Shown: positions 1 through 6,324 of the stretch, one piece after another | Layout: each line of letters opens with the position of its first letter | Numbering within the stretch: the stretch's first letter is position 1 | Assembly (NCBI GenBank): GCA_022567365.1 | Contig: JADFHG010000129.1 | Span: forward strand, 1-8,757 | Direction of reading: 5' to 3' | Source: Planctomycetota bacterium | GTDB lineage: Bacteria > Planctomycetota > Phycisphaerae > UBA1845 | DNA length: 8,757 nucleotides | Position numbers and translations under genes: made by a program | Notes under the pieces: generated by a model | The model's database searches: none | What the model saw: the letters and a program-made list of their open reading frames with translations, nothing else | What the model was told of the DNA's origin: nothing

Positions 1-2
1 CA

Positions 3-53
3 AGCGAGGGACCATCGGGTAGATATGCGATCGTCGTGAAGCGGATGGCGTGA
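3..53 (+). CDS. Possible C-terminal end of an unidentified protein (5' end outside window)
   Basis: One + strand frame is open from the left edge to a TGA at 51-53 and would encode the last 16 residues, SEGPSGRYAIVVKRMA. The short alternating stretch RYAIVV could be a terminal beta strand, but no family can be named from so little. The main support is positional: a hairpin with a T-rich tail starts three bases after the stop, as expected at the 3' end of a + strand gene. The alternative is a - strand frame open from an ATG at 138 to the edge, but its third-position GC looks lower than in the clear genes here and its Shine-Dalgarno spacing is poor. Weak call. Confidence 0.3.
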   Translation, partial: SEGPSGRYAIVVKRMA

Positions 54-55
54 CG

Positions 56-90
56 CGATGCTCGTCGCGGATAGCATCGACCTTTCTTTT
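56..90 (+). terminator. Candidate intrinsic terminator
   Basis: CGATGCT (56-62) is perfectly complementary to AGCATCG (73-79), giving a 7 bp stem with a 10-base loop. It is followed by a pyrimidine/T-rich tail, CCTTTCTTTT (81-90). It lies just after the possible stop codon at 51-53. Runs of T are rare in this GC-rich window, which makes the combination more convincing. Confidence 0.5.
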
Positions 91-145
91 CGGGTGGGGC
101 GTGCGGACCAGATGAGCCTCAAGCCGGGCTCTTGTCATCGTCTCC

Positions 146-166
146 CCCATGTCCAAAGGACATGGG
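146..166. repeat. Perfect 9 bp inverted repeat (hairpin)
   Basis: CCCATGTCC (146-154) and GGACATGGG (158-166) are exact reverse complements separated by AAA. The structure lies in the non-coding stretch 91-314, between the candidate terminator and the 3' end of the GspE-type gene. No T-tract follows on either strand, so it is not a classical terminator. Its position beside the other hairpins and the end motif suggests a dispersed intergenic repeat, which is inference. Confidence 0.6.
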
Positions 167-178
167 CCACCCGACGAG

Positions 179-193
179 CAGCTTGTTGAAAAA
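179..193 (+). repeat. End motif CAGCYTGTTGAAAAA, left copy
   Basis: CAGCTTGTTGAAAAA here matches, at 14 of 15 positions, the reverse complement of 7878-7892 (CAGCCTGTTGAAAAA). The two copies are therefore in inverted orientation about 7.7 kb apart. Both sit next to GC-rich hairpins in non-coding DNA. No flanking target duplication is visible: the bases outside are GACGAG on the left and TTAACG on the right. Confidence 0.55.
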
Positions 194-272
194 TGTGCGG
201 CACCGGGTAATTGCGCTGACGGGCCATTGAGAAACTCGCCGGCCGGACCGGACCGTACAGTATTGACGGTCC

Positions 273-301
273 ACGGCCGCCACGGGGGGCGGCCGCTACT
301 T
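273..301. repeat. GC-rich hairpin repeat, copy 1
   Basis: CGGCCGCC (274-281) pairs with GGCGGCCG (288-295) around a six-base loop. The 29-base unit 273-301 recurs at 7832-7860 in the same orientation with a single C/T difference. It lies 14 bases beyond the stop codon of the - strand GspE-type gene, so it could protect the mRNA end or assist termination. It lacks a following T-tract on either strand. It also resembles palindromic dispersed repeats of the REP type. Confidence 0.65.
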
Positions 302-314
302 CGGCGACGGATAC

Positions 315-2051
315 CTACCCTTTCGCATCCCCGCTAGACATGTCGATCTTTGTCACTCGGTGGATCTCTTCGACCGTGGTGATGCCTTTGGCCACTTTGA
401 CGAAGCCGTCCTCGCGCATGAGTTCGTGGCCTCCGGGGCGGGCGACGCGGAGGATTTCGCCGGCGCTGGCGCGTCGGAGGATCATCTCGCGGATTTCCTC
501 GTCGATCATGAGGATCTCGTAAATCCCCAATCGTCCCCTATAGCCCGTATTGCGGCAGTCGCGACATCCCTTTCCCCGAAACAGCTTCTGGCCGGGTTCA
601 TACTTGAAGTCGCGCGGGAGCTGCGACGGGTCGGGCAGGTATTCCTCCTTGCAGAAACGGCAGATGCACCGCACGAGTCGTTGCGCCAGAATTCCGGTGA
701 TCGAGCTGCTCACGAGGAACGGCTCGACGCCCATGTCGAGAAGACGCGTCGTGGCGGTGACCGCGTCGTTCGTGTGAAGCGTGCTGAAGACGAGGTGGCC
801 GGTCAGCGACGCGTTGATGGCGACCTCGGCCGTGTCGAGATCCCGAATCTCGCCGACGAGGATGACGTCGGGGTCGTGGCGCAGGAATGATCGCAGAGCC
901 GATGCGAACGTAAGCCCGATGTGGGTCTTGACGCCGACCTGCTGAATGCCGTCGATGTAATACTCGACCGGATCCTCGATCGTGAGGATCTTGATGGTGT
1001 CGTTCTTGACCACGTTGAGCGCGGCGTAGAGGGTGGTCGTCTTTCCCGAGCCGGTCGGGCCGGTGACGAGGATGATCCCATAGGGTTGGTCGATCAGGTG
1101 CTCGAAGTTTTCGAGCGTCCGGCCCATCAGACCAAGGCGATCCAACGACATCATCGCGTTCTGCTTGTCGAGGATTCGCATGACGACGGCACCGCCGTAG
1201 ACGGTGGGGATGATGCTCACGCGCAGGTCGATGTCGCGGTTCTGGGCCTTGATCTTGAACCCGCCGTCTTGCGGCAAACGCTTTTCGGCGATGTTGAGGT
1301 TCGAGAGGATCTTGATTCGGCTGACGATGGCCGCGTGAAACCGGCGAATCTCCGGCGGGACGTTCGTCGTCTGGAGCACGCCGTCCACGCGGTAACGGAT
1401 GACGAGGTCGTCTTCGTATGGCTCGATGTGGATATCGCTCGCACGTTCGCGAATGGCCTCGAGGAGGATCTCGTTGACGAGCTTGACGACGGTGGCCTCC
1501 TGGGCCTGCTCGATGAGATCGGCGTTGTCGGGATCATGCTCCCTGACGACCTCGACCGTCGACGAATCGATCATGTCTTCGATGGTCTGGCCGCCGACGC
1601 CGTAGTATTGTTTGATGACCCGGGAGATTTCCTCCTCGGTCGCGAGGACGGTTTCGATCTTCGCCCCGGTGAGCATGCGCAGTTCGTCGAACGCGTAGAG
1701 GTCGAACGGGTTGGACGTTGCGACGCGAATGGTGCCGTTGTGCTTGTCGATGGGGATCAAGCGGTAGCGATGCACCGCCTTGGACGGTATGGCCTCGAGC
1801 AGTTCCTCGTCGATCGTGATTTGCGAGAGATCGACCACCGGAATCGATAGCTGCTCGCCGTAGATTTCGAGGTAGTCGCGCTCCTCGATGAACCCGAGGC
1901 GCGCAAGGCACTTCTCGACCCGCTCCGAACCCTTTCGGTCTTCGAGGGCCTGTTGAAGCTGCTCCGCGGTGATCTTCCGCCGTTCTAGTAGAACCTCGCC
2001 TAAACTCACCGATCTTCCCCGGTTAAAGAGGCCTTCCGATCCAAGACGCAC
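315..2051 (-). CDS. GspE/PilB-family type II secretion or type IV pilus assembly ATPase
   Basis: This cytoplasmic hexameric ATPase would drive pseudopilus or pilus assembly. The 578-residue product has an MshEN/GspE N-terminal domain (about 15-150) and a GspE catalytic core. Visible motifs are Walker A GPTGSGKT (331-338), the Asp box LTIEDPVEY (356-364), Walker B DPDVILVGEIRD (393-404) and the His box TGHLVFSTLHTND (417-429). A zinc tetracysteine is formed by C464/C467 and C496/C499, typical of GspE and PilB but absent from PilT. Length and domain order are normal. The start is uncertain. GTG at 2051 has no good Shine-Dalgarno. GTG at 2009 follows GGGGAAG at a suitable distance and would give MSLGEVLLERRKITAEQL, a common beginning for this domain. 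No gspD, gspF, gspG or pil gene is adjacent, so the subtype cannot be fixed. Confidence 0.93.
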   Translation of the reverse strand: MRLGSEGLFNRGRSVSLGEVLLERRKITAEQLQQALEDRKGSERVEKCLARLGFIEERDYLEIYGEQLSIPVVDLSQITIDEELLEAIPSKAVHRYRLIPIDKHNGTIRVATSNPFDLYAFDELRMLTGAKIETVLATEEEISRVIKQYYGVGGQTIEDMIDSSTVEVVREHDPDNADLIEQAQEATVVKLVNEILLEAIRERASDIHIEPYEDDLVIRYRVDGVLQTTNVPPEIRRFHAAIVSRIKILSNLNIAEKRLPQDGGFKIKAQNRDIDLRVSIIPTVYGGAVVMRILDKQNAMMSLDRLGLMGRTLENFEHLIDQPYGIILVTGPTGSGKTTTLYAALNVVKNDTIKILTIEDPVEYYIDGIQQVGVKTHIGLTFASALRSFLRHDPDVILVGEIRDLDTAEVAINASLTGHLVFSTLHTNDAVTATTRLLDMGVEPFLVSSSITGILAQRLVRCICRFCKEEYLPDPSQLPRDFKYEPGQKLFRGKGCRDCRNTGYRGRLGIYEILMIDEEIREMILRRASAGEILRVARPGGHELMREDGFVKVAKGITTVEEIHRVTKIDMSSGDAKG

Positions 2052-2091
2052 AAACCGCCGGGTCGGCCTACGAAAAGACCTCCCGCTTATC

Positions 2092-2097
2092 CTTATA
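2092..2097 (-). promoter_or_regulatory. Possible -10 box for the GspE-type gene
   Basis: On the - strand, TATAAG (2097-2092) stands about 40 bases before the GTG at 2051 and is one of the few AT-rich hexamers in this spacer. No clear -35 box lies 16-18 bases upstream. A GGGAGG at 2084-2079 follows it but is too far from GTG 2051 to act as its ribosome binding site. Weak prediction. Confidence 0.2.
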
Positions 2098-2201
2098 CCA
2101 CAATACCGGCACGAGGATTCGCCCCGGCCGCAAAAAACGTAAGCCCATGTTGCAGCGAACTTTACGGCGATTCGTGCCGGGTTCGAGGAGGCGTTGGGGC
2201 C

Positions 2202-2230
2202 TTGTTATCGCTCGTTGGCGACCGTATCTT
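2202..2230 (+). promoter_or_regulatory. Possible sigma70-type promoter for the pyrophosphorylase gene
   Basis: TTGTTA (2202-2207) and TATCTT (2225-2230) are separated by 17 bases, each matching the consensus at four of six positions. They lie about 130 bases before the ATG at 2360, in the divergent intergenic region 2052-2359. Apart from this, the weak - strand -10 and a 26-codon frame of doubtful reality (2068-2148), I see nothing in that spacer. Confidence 0.25.
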
Positions 2231-2359
2231 GCACGAGCGCGGCGATCGCTGCAACGTATGCACACGTCGCCGGAGCGAGAGTAAGCTGGATCACCGCGAC
2301 CCCGGGGCGTTTGCCACTTTTCAGCGAACTGCCAGGCCCTCCAAGGAGACGGACCCGAC

Positions 2360-3796
2360 ATGGCGGCAGGCGAAACAGCGGAAACACGATACCAGCAATG
2401 CCGAGACACGCTCGAGCAGCGTGGCCAGGGGCACGTCTTGCGGTGGTGGACCGAGCTCGATTCGAGCCAACGATCGCACTTGCTCGATCAAATCGAGGCG
2501 ATCCCGTGGGAGGTCGTCGATCCGCTGATCCAATCGCACGTCCTCCGTCGGCCGATGCCCGACATCCCGACCGATCTGCAACCGGCGCCGGTCTATCCGT
2601 GCGAACCGGGCGCGGGGCACAAGGAACTCTACGAAGAGGCCCGCGCCCTTGGCCGGGAGCTCATTGCCGCCGGCAAGGTCGCGGCGTTCACCGTCGCCGG
2701 CGGGCAGGGTACGCGGCTTGGCTACGACGGTCCCAAGGGGATGGTCGCGGTGACGCCCGTCGGCGACCGCACACTCTTTTGCATTTTCGCGGAGACGATC
2801 AAGGCCGTGCGAGATCGTCATCAGGTATCCGTTCCGTGGTATATCATGACCAGCGCGGCCAATCACATCCAAACGCTCGAGTATCTCCGCGCCGAGTCGT
2901 TTTTCGGGCTGCCGGAGGGCGAGGTATCGCTCTTTCCACAAGCCATGCTGCCGGCGCTGGATTTTGACGGTCGTCTCGTGCTTACGGCGAAGCACGATAT
3001 CGCCCTGGCGCCGGACGGACACGGTGGGTCGCTCAAGGCGTTGGCCGCCGGGGGCGCGCTGGCGAACATGCGCGTCCGTGGCATCGAGATCATCTCTTAT
3101 TTTCAAGTGGACAACCCGCTGGTGAAACCATTCGATCCGTTGTTCATCGGGCTGCACGCGAAGACGGGATCGGAAATGTCGACCAAGGTGGCGGCGAAGA
3201 CTGACGACCTCGAACGCGTGGGAAACGTGTGTGTGGGCGGCGGAGCGACCCGGGTGATCGAGTACTCCGATCTGCCCGACTCAATCGCGCACGCACGGAA
3301 TCCGGCAGGCGGTCGGAAATTCAACGCCGGCAATCTCGCCATTCACCTGCTCGACGTGTCGTTTATCGAGCGAATCACCGACGGCGCCTTCGCGCTACCC
3401 TATCGCCGGGCCGAAAAAGTCGTTCCAACGATCGACGACGCCGGCGCGCGGCAAACGCCGGGGGAGCCCAACGCGGTCAAACTCGAGACCTTCGTCTTCG
3501 ATGCCCTACCCATGGCAACGAAAACGTTTGTCCTCGAGGTCGAGCGTGGGGAAGAGTTTTCGCCGGTCAAGAATCCCACGGGGGTCGATTCGATCGAATC
3601 GGCGAAGAGGGACCAGAACCGCCGGGCCTGCCGGTGGCTGGAAGAAGCCGGTGTCAATGTGCCGCGCGCCAGCGACGGAGAACCGGACGTGCTGATCACC
3701 ATCGCGCCATCGTTCGCGATTGATGCGGAAGAGGTCTTGCCGAAGACAAGAAAAGTCCCCCGGCTGATGCCGAGGGACCAAGTGTTGCTCACTTGA
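2360..3796 (+). CDS. UAP1-family UDP-sugar pyrophosphorylase (UTP--hexose-1-phosphate uridylyltransferase)
   Basis: The family transfers UMP from UTP to a hexose-1-phosphate (GlcNAc-1-P, GalNAc-1-P or Glc-1-P), giving a UDP-sugar and pyrophosphate. The 478-residue protein carries the hallmarks of the eukaryotic-type UDPGP/UAP1 fold. The nucleotide-binding loop is GGQGTRLG (114-121) followed by PKGM (125-128). Other family signatures are LAPDGHGGSLKAL (216-228), FQVDNPLVKPFDP (248-260), FNAGNLAIHLLD (321-332) and KLETFVFDALP (374-384), with RGEEFSPVKN (396-405) near the C-terminus. Length is close to typical UAP1 proteins. The ATG is supported by AAGGAG (2343-2348), 11 bases upstream. No signal peptide is seen, so it should be cytoplasmic. 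Substrate cannot be read from sequence: UDP-GlcNAc and UDP-Glc are both possible. It is unlike bacterial GalU or GlmU. It stands alone on its strand, convergent with the outer-membrane protein. Confidence 0.88.
   Translation: MAAGETAETRYQQCRDTLEQRGQGHVLRWWTELDSSQRSHLLDQIEAIPWEVVDPLIQSHVLRRPMPDIPTDLQPAPVYPCEPGAGHKELYEEARALGRELIAAGKVAAFTVAGGQGTRLGYDGPKGMVAVTPVGDRTLFCIFAETIKAVRDRHQVSVPWYIMTSAANHIQTLEYLRAESFFGLPEGEVSLFPQAMLPALDFDGRLVLTAKHDIALAPDGHGGSLKALAAGGALANMRVRGIEIISYFQVDNPLVKPFDPLFIGLHAKTGSEMSTKVAAKTDDLERVGNVCVGGGATRVIEYSDLPDSIAHARNPAGGRKFNAGNLAIHLLDVSFIERITDGAFALPYRRAEKVVPTIDDAGARQTPGEPNAVKLETFVFDALPMATKTFVLEVERGEEFSPVKNPTGVDSIESAKRDQNRRACRWLEEAGVNVPRASDGEPDVLITIAPSFAIDAEEVLPKTRKVPRLMPRDQVLLT
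3755..3778 (+). other. Hairpin inside the 3' end of the pyrophosphorylase gene
   Basis: GTCCC (3755-3759) pairs with GGGAC (3774-3778), and after one C/A mismatch CGGC pairs with GCCG around a TGAT loop. The hairpin is within the last 14 codons, before the TGA at 3794-3796, and has no T-tract, so it is a poor terminator. The 87-base convergent gap 3797-3883 contains only a tight CGGGG-CA-CCCCG inverted repeat (3820-3831). Confidence 0.3.
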
Positions 3797-3883
3797 ATCT
3801 ACGCTACCAGCGGGAACACCGGGGCACCCCGCGGCATTGATCGGCGGGGGCGTTTCCGATGCATCGCACGTTCGCGCCTCGGA

Positions 3884-4783
3884 TCATCCGCCGATGATGA
3901 GGATATAGCTGATGCGGAACTCGAAGTTCGACCCGTCGTCGTCACCGTCGAGGCCGAGCTCCGCCGCCAGTCCCAGCTTTTGGTTCGACGCGAACTTCCA
4001 ATCCGCACCCCATTCGACGCTGTGGCTATTCCGATTACCTTCGGTTTCGCTGGTCTCGTGCTTGTACGCAAGGGTCATCAGTAGATCATCGCTCATTCGG
4101 CAGTCGAAACCGACGGCCGCTCCCCACCGGAAGTGCGTGCCGTCGTGTCCGAGATTCCCGTTGATCGATTTGAGGAACGGGTTGAAATGGAGACGGAGCT
4201 TGTCGGGCATGAGCGTCCACGTGAACAGCCCCCGGCCGATGTAGTCCACACCACTCGAGTCGTGGTAGCCCGTTGGAAACCGGCCGTGGTTTCGCATGGC
4301 AAACGCTGGAAGGAGTCCGTCTTCATCCCAGAACTTGGTATGAAAACCGATGGTGATGTCGCCGTTGCCCTTGACGTCGCCGTTGCCCAGCTCGACACCG
4401 CTCTCGAAGATGAACCCAAGGCCCTCGGAGATGCCCCATTCGATCTCCAAGCCGAAGTCGTGAGTGTCGCTCTTTTCGGAAGCCGTGGCGTAGCCGTAGA
4501 TGAATCTAACGTCGATCTGGCCAACCGGCTCGGGATCGGCGCTGCGGAGAAAGTACGGACCGGATAGATTCCAGCCCGAGCTGCTCGTGCGAGTGGTGAT
4601 GGTTGTGGACTCGGACGTCTGCACGAGGCCCGTCGCGGCCATGGGGTAGACGCTGTGCAAGGAGAAAGCCGAGGTCGCGAGCGCATCACCCGCTTGACCG
4701 GCCACCGCCGCACCAGAAAACACCGTGCCCACGAGACATGAAATACCGAAAAGAGAAATTGCGCGTAATACCGGCTGTTGCAC
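3884..4783 (-). CDS. Outer-membrane beta-barrel protein (porin/transporter-like)
   Basis: The protein has 299 residues from a GTG at 4783. The start is fixed by GGGAGG seven bases upstream (4791-4796). The frame extends to 4840, but that extension would bury the signal peptide. The N-terminus is QQPVLRAISLFGISCL, then a hydrophobic core ending SGAAVAG, a typical Sec signal with probable cleavage at AVA-GQ. The mature part is rich in alternating polar/hydrophobic strands, for example QIDVRFIYGY, HDFGLEIEWGI, LGFIFESGVEL, DITIGFHTKFW, LRLHFNPFLK and LLMTLAYKHETS. It ends in NFEFRISYILIIGG, as expected for a beta-barrel inserted into the outer membrane. The style recalls the proteobacterial MetA-pathway/'transporter' barrel family, but I cannot assign a substrate. 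It is convergent with the pyrophosphorylase and divergent from the hydrolase operon. Confidence 0.75.
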   Translation of the reverse strand: MQQPVLRAISLFGISCLVGTVFSGAAVAGQAGDALATSAFSLHSVYPMAATGLVQTSESTTITTRTSSSGWNLSGPYFLRSADPEPVGQIDVRFIYGYATASEKSDTHDFGLEIEWGISEGLGFIFESGVELGNGDVKGNGDITIGFHTKFWDEDGLLPAFAMRNHGRFPTGYHDSSGVDYIGRGLFTWTLMPDKLRLHFNPFLKSINGNLGHDGTHFRWGAAVGFDCRMSDDLLMTLAYKHETSETEGNRNSHSVEWGADWKFASNQKLGLAAELGLDGDDDGSNFEFRISYILIIGG

Positions 4784-4790
4784 CGTTAAT

Positions 4791-4796
4791 CCTCCC
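4791..4796 (-). promoter_or_regulatory. Strong Shine-Dalgarno deciding the GTG start of the beta-barrel gene
   Basis: On the - strand GGGAGG is followed by seven bases (ATTAACG) and then GTG at 4783. This is the best-placed ribosome binding site in the window and selects the GTG over in-frame starts further upstream. Confidence 0.75.
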
Positions 4797-5085
4797 AAGT
4801 TTGGACAATGATCGCACAAACCACCCATCCGGGACCGCAACCGGACGCGATGCCTATGCTCTGTTGCCGGACAATCTAGGGCAGTATCGGCGCAAGGTCA
4901 AGAGAGACAACACGCGGAGCGTGGCGAAGGGCCAAATCGGCGCTTCCGGCCATCTTTCGCATGCGAGAAGCCCCGTACTTCGCTCAGATCGAGCTGAAAC
5001 GGCATTCGCAGTGGACGTTCCGCCGCGCAAATCGCCGCATCGAGCTGATTGAGTCCGCGTTTGGCCACGGGTTTGGCCTTGGCTT
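4797..5085. other. Divergent intergenic region with no gene recognised
   Basis: This ~290 bp spacer lies between the divergent beta-barrel gene and the hydrolase operon and should hold promoters for both. I see no RNA gene, no riboswitch-like structure and no convincing paired -35/-10 in either direction. Short frames crossing it show no protein-like composition. Confidence 0.5.
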
Positions 5086-6324
5086 GTGACAACATCTTCG
5101 CGGCATACACTACGAGCGATGCTGCCCCTTATTGTAACCTGCTGTTTGGTCGCAAACGCCCCTTCGGACGGGATTGCGGCCGCCGAATGGGTAGCGCTCG
5201 ATAGCGGGCGCTGCCTTGTGAGCCGACCCCAGCGCGGTGCGATTGATGGACGGTTTCCGGCCGTCGTCTGCCTCCATGGAACGGACACCGACGCCGAAGA
5301 CATGATGACCTTCTGGAGATCGCTCGCGGCAAGTTTGCCCTTTGTGATCGTCGCGCCGCAGGGCACGACCAACGGCTGGGGTCGCGACGACGTGGCCCTT
5401 CTCGACGAGGTGGGAACGGAACTCTTGCGTGCCCTGCCGATCGATCGTTCCCGGGTGCTGCTTGCCGGTCACTCGGCCGGCGGGGCGATGGCCATGCACC
5501 TCCTCTACACGCGGGGCTTTCCGTGCACCGCGGTAGCGGTGACGGCCAACTACGTGCCGTCGAACATGACGGACCAACAGATCAAAGCCCGCGCCCACGT
5601 ACCAGTCTTGTATGCCGTCGGTCTTGAGGATCCCAACCGCCAACCAATGCTGGACGGCCTTGTGCGACTCCGCGCGAACGGTGCTTTCGTCACCGTCCGC
5701 CGCCCACCCATCGGCCACGTGCTCGATCGCGGCGTCGGACAGGATGCCCTCTTGTGGTTCGAAGCACGTTGCCGCGCTATCGTCGAAACGACACTGGCGA
5801 CGGCGCGTACGGCGCAGCCGGCGAGCGCTTCGATCGGCGAGCGCATTGCGGCCATTGAGGCGATCGTGCAAAACGTGAACGCCCATTTTGACGATCAGGT
5901 GTCCGCGGCGCGGTCGTTGCTCGCGGAATTGGTTGCGCCGGGCCGGCGGCGCCTCGCCGAGGCCAAAGCGAGCATCGACGCGGGCCAACCGCTCAGCGCC
6001 TACGACCTGCTGGTGGCCATCGAAGTGGAGTTTCGCCCGTCGCGCCTGTGCGACGAGGCGCGCGGGTTGCGGATAGGGCTCGAATCCGAAGAGCGGGTGG
6101 CGACGGCGCTGGCGGCGCGAAGAACCGCGGAGCACGGCCGTCTCGCCGACGAGATGTGGCGGACGGTCGTCCTGGCCCTGGCCGCGGGCGATGGAGACAA
6201 GGCCCGGCGCGGCTGCACGCGGCTCGCCGCGCGGTTTCCCGAAACACGGCGCGCCGCGCAGGCCCGGAAGGTTCTCGCCGAAATGGAGAAAGTTCGGCTG
6301 AAAGAGAAAGCGATCGATCATTGA
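5086..6324 (+). CDS. Secreted alpha/beta hydrolase (PHB-depolymerase/esterase-like) with helical-repeat C-terminal domain
   Basis: The 412-residue product starts with a probable signal peptide: R6 and R10, the core MLPLIVTCCLVANA, then cleavage near IAAA-EW (about 33). The hydrolase domain (about 35-230) has the oxyanion segment VVCLHG (60-65), nucleophile elbow GHSAGG (128-133, Ser130), probable acid Asp182 in GLEDPN and His211 in IGHVLD, a complete and correctly ordered triad. This matches the LpqC/feruloyl-esterase/PHB-depolymerase-like serine esterases. The substrate is unknown. Residues 240-412 are alpha-helical and resemble degenerate tetratricopeptide repeats (LAARFPETRRAAQARKVL near the end), an unusual extension. 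GTG at 5086 is preferred because it supplies the basic n-region; ATG at 5119 is the alternative and would remove it. No strong ribosome binding site precedes either. The stop TGA overlaps the next ATG, so the genes are probably cotranscribed. Confidence 0.8.
   Translation: MTTSSRHTLRAMLPLIVTCCLVANAPSDGIAAAEWVALDSGRCLVSRPQRGAIDGRFPAVVCLHGTDTDAEDMMTFWRSLAASLPFVIVAPQGTTNGWGRDDVALLDEVGTELLRALPIDRSRVLLAGHSAGGAMAMHLLYTRGFPCTAVAVTANYVPSNMTDQQIKARAHVPVLYAVGLEDPNRQPMLDGLVRLRANGAFVTVRRPPIGHVLDRGVGQDALLWFEARCRAIVETTLATARTAQPASASIGERIAAIEAIVQNVNAHFDDQVSAARSLLAELVAPGRRRLAEAKASIDAGQPLSAYDLLVAIEVEFRPSRLCDEARGLRIGLESEERVATALAARRTAEHGRLADEMWRTVVLALAAGDGDKARRGCTRLAARFPETRRAAQARKVLAEMEKVRLKEKAIDH

Noticed and set aside
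1..138. - strand frame open from ATG 138 to the left edge, with GGGGGAG just upstream
   Set aside because: The Shine-Dalgarno spacing is only about three bases, the third-position GC looks lower than in the clear genes, the product is not protein-like, and a + strand gene end with terminator fits better.
921..1850. Long + strand frame (309 codons) opposite the ATPase gene
   Set aside because: It is antisense to the Walker A/B region of a well-recognised GspE gene. Its product is an Asp/Val/Leu-rich mirror composition with no domain.
2321..3157. Long - strand frame opposite the pyrophosphorylase
   Set aside because: It runs over conserved UAP1 motifs on the other strand; its own product has no recognisable motif. 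High GC content makes such frames common.
5084..5111. TTGTGA-16-TACACT as a promoter giving a near-leaderless transcript from ATG 5119
   Set aside because: Each box matches consensus at only four of six positions. The ATG 5119 start would remove the basic part of the signal peptide, so it is not preferred.
5110..6321. 403-codon - strand frame opposite the secreted hydrolase
   Set aside because: The + strand product has a signal peptide and a full catalytic triad. The - strand product is Arg/His/Gly-rich with no hydrophobic core.
6048..6323. N-terminal extension of the MBL gene to 6048
   Set aside because: The extension lies wholly within the hydrolase gene, is Arg/Gly-rich and without a domain. 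The ATG at 6324 gives the usual YcbL length and a stop-start overlap.
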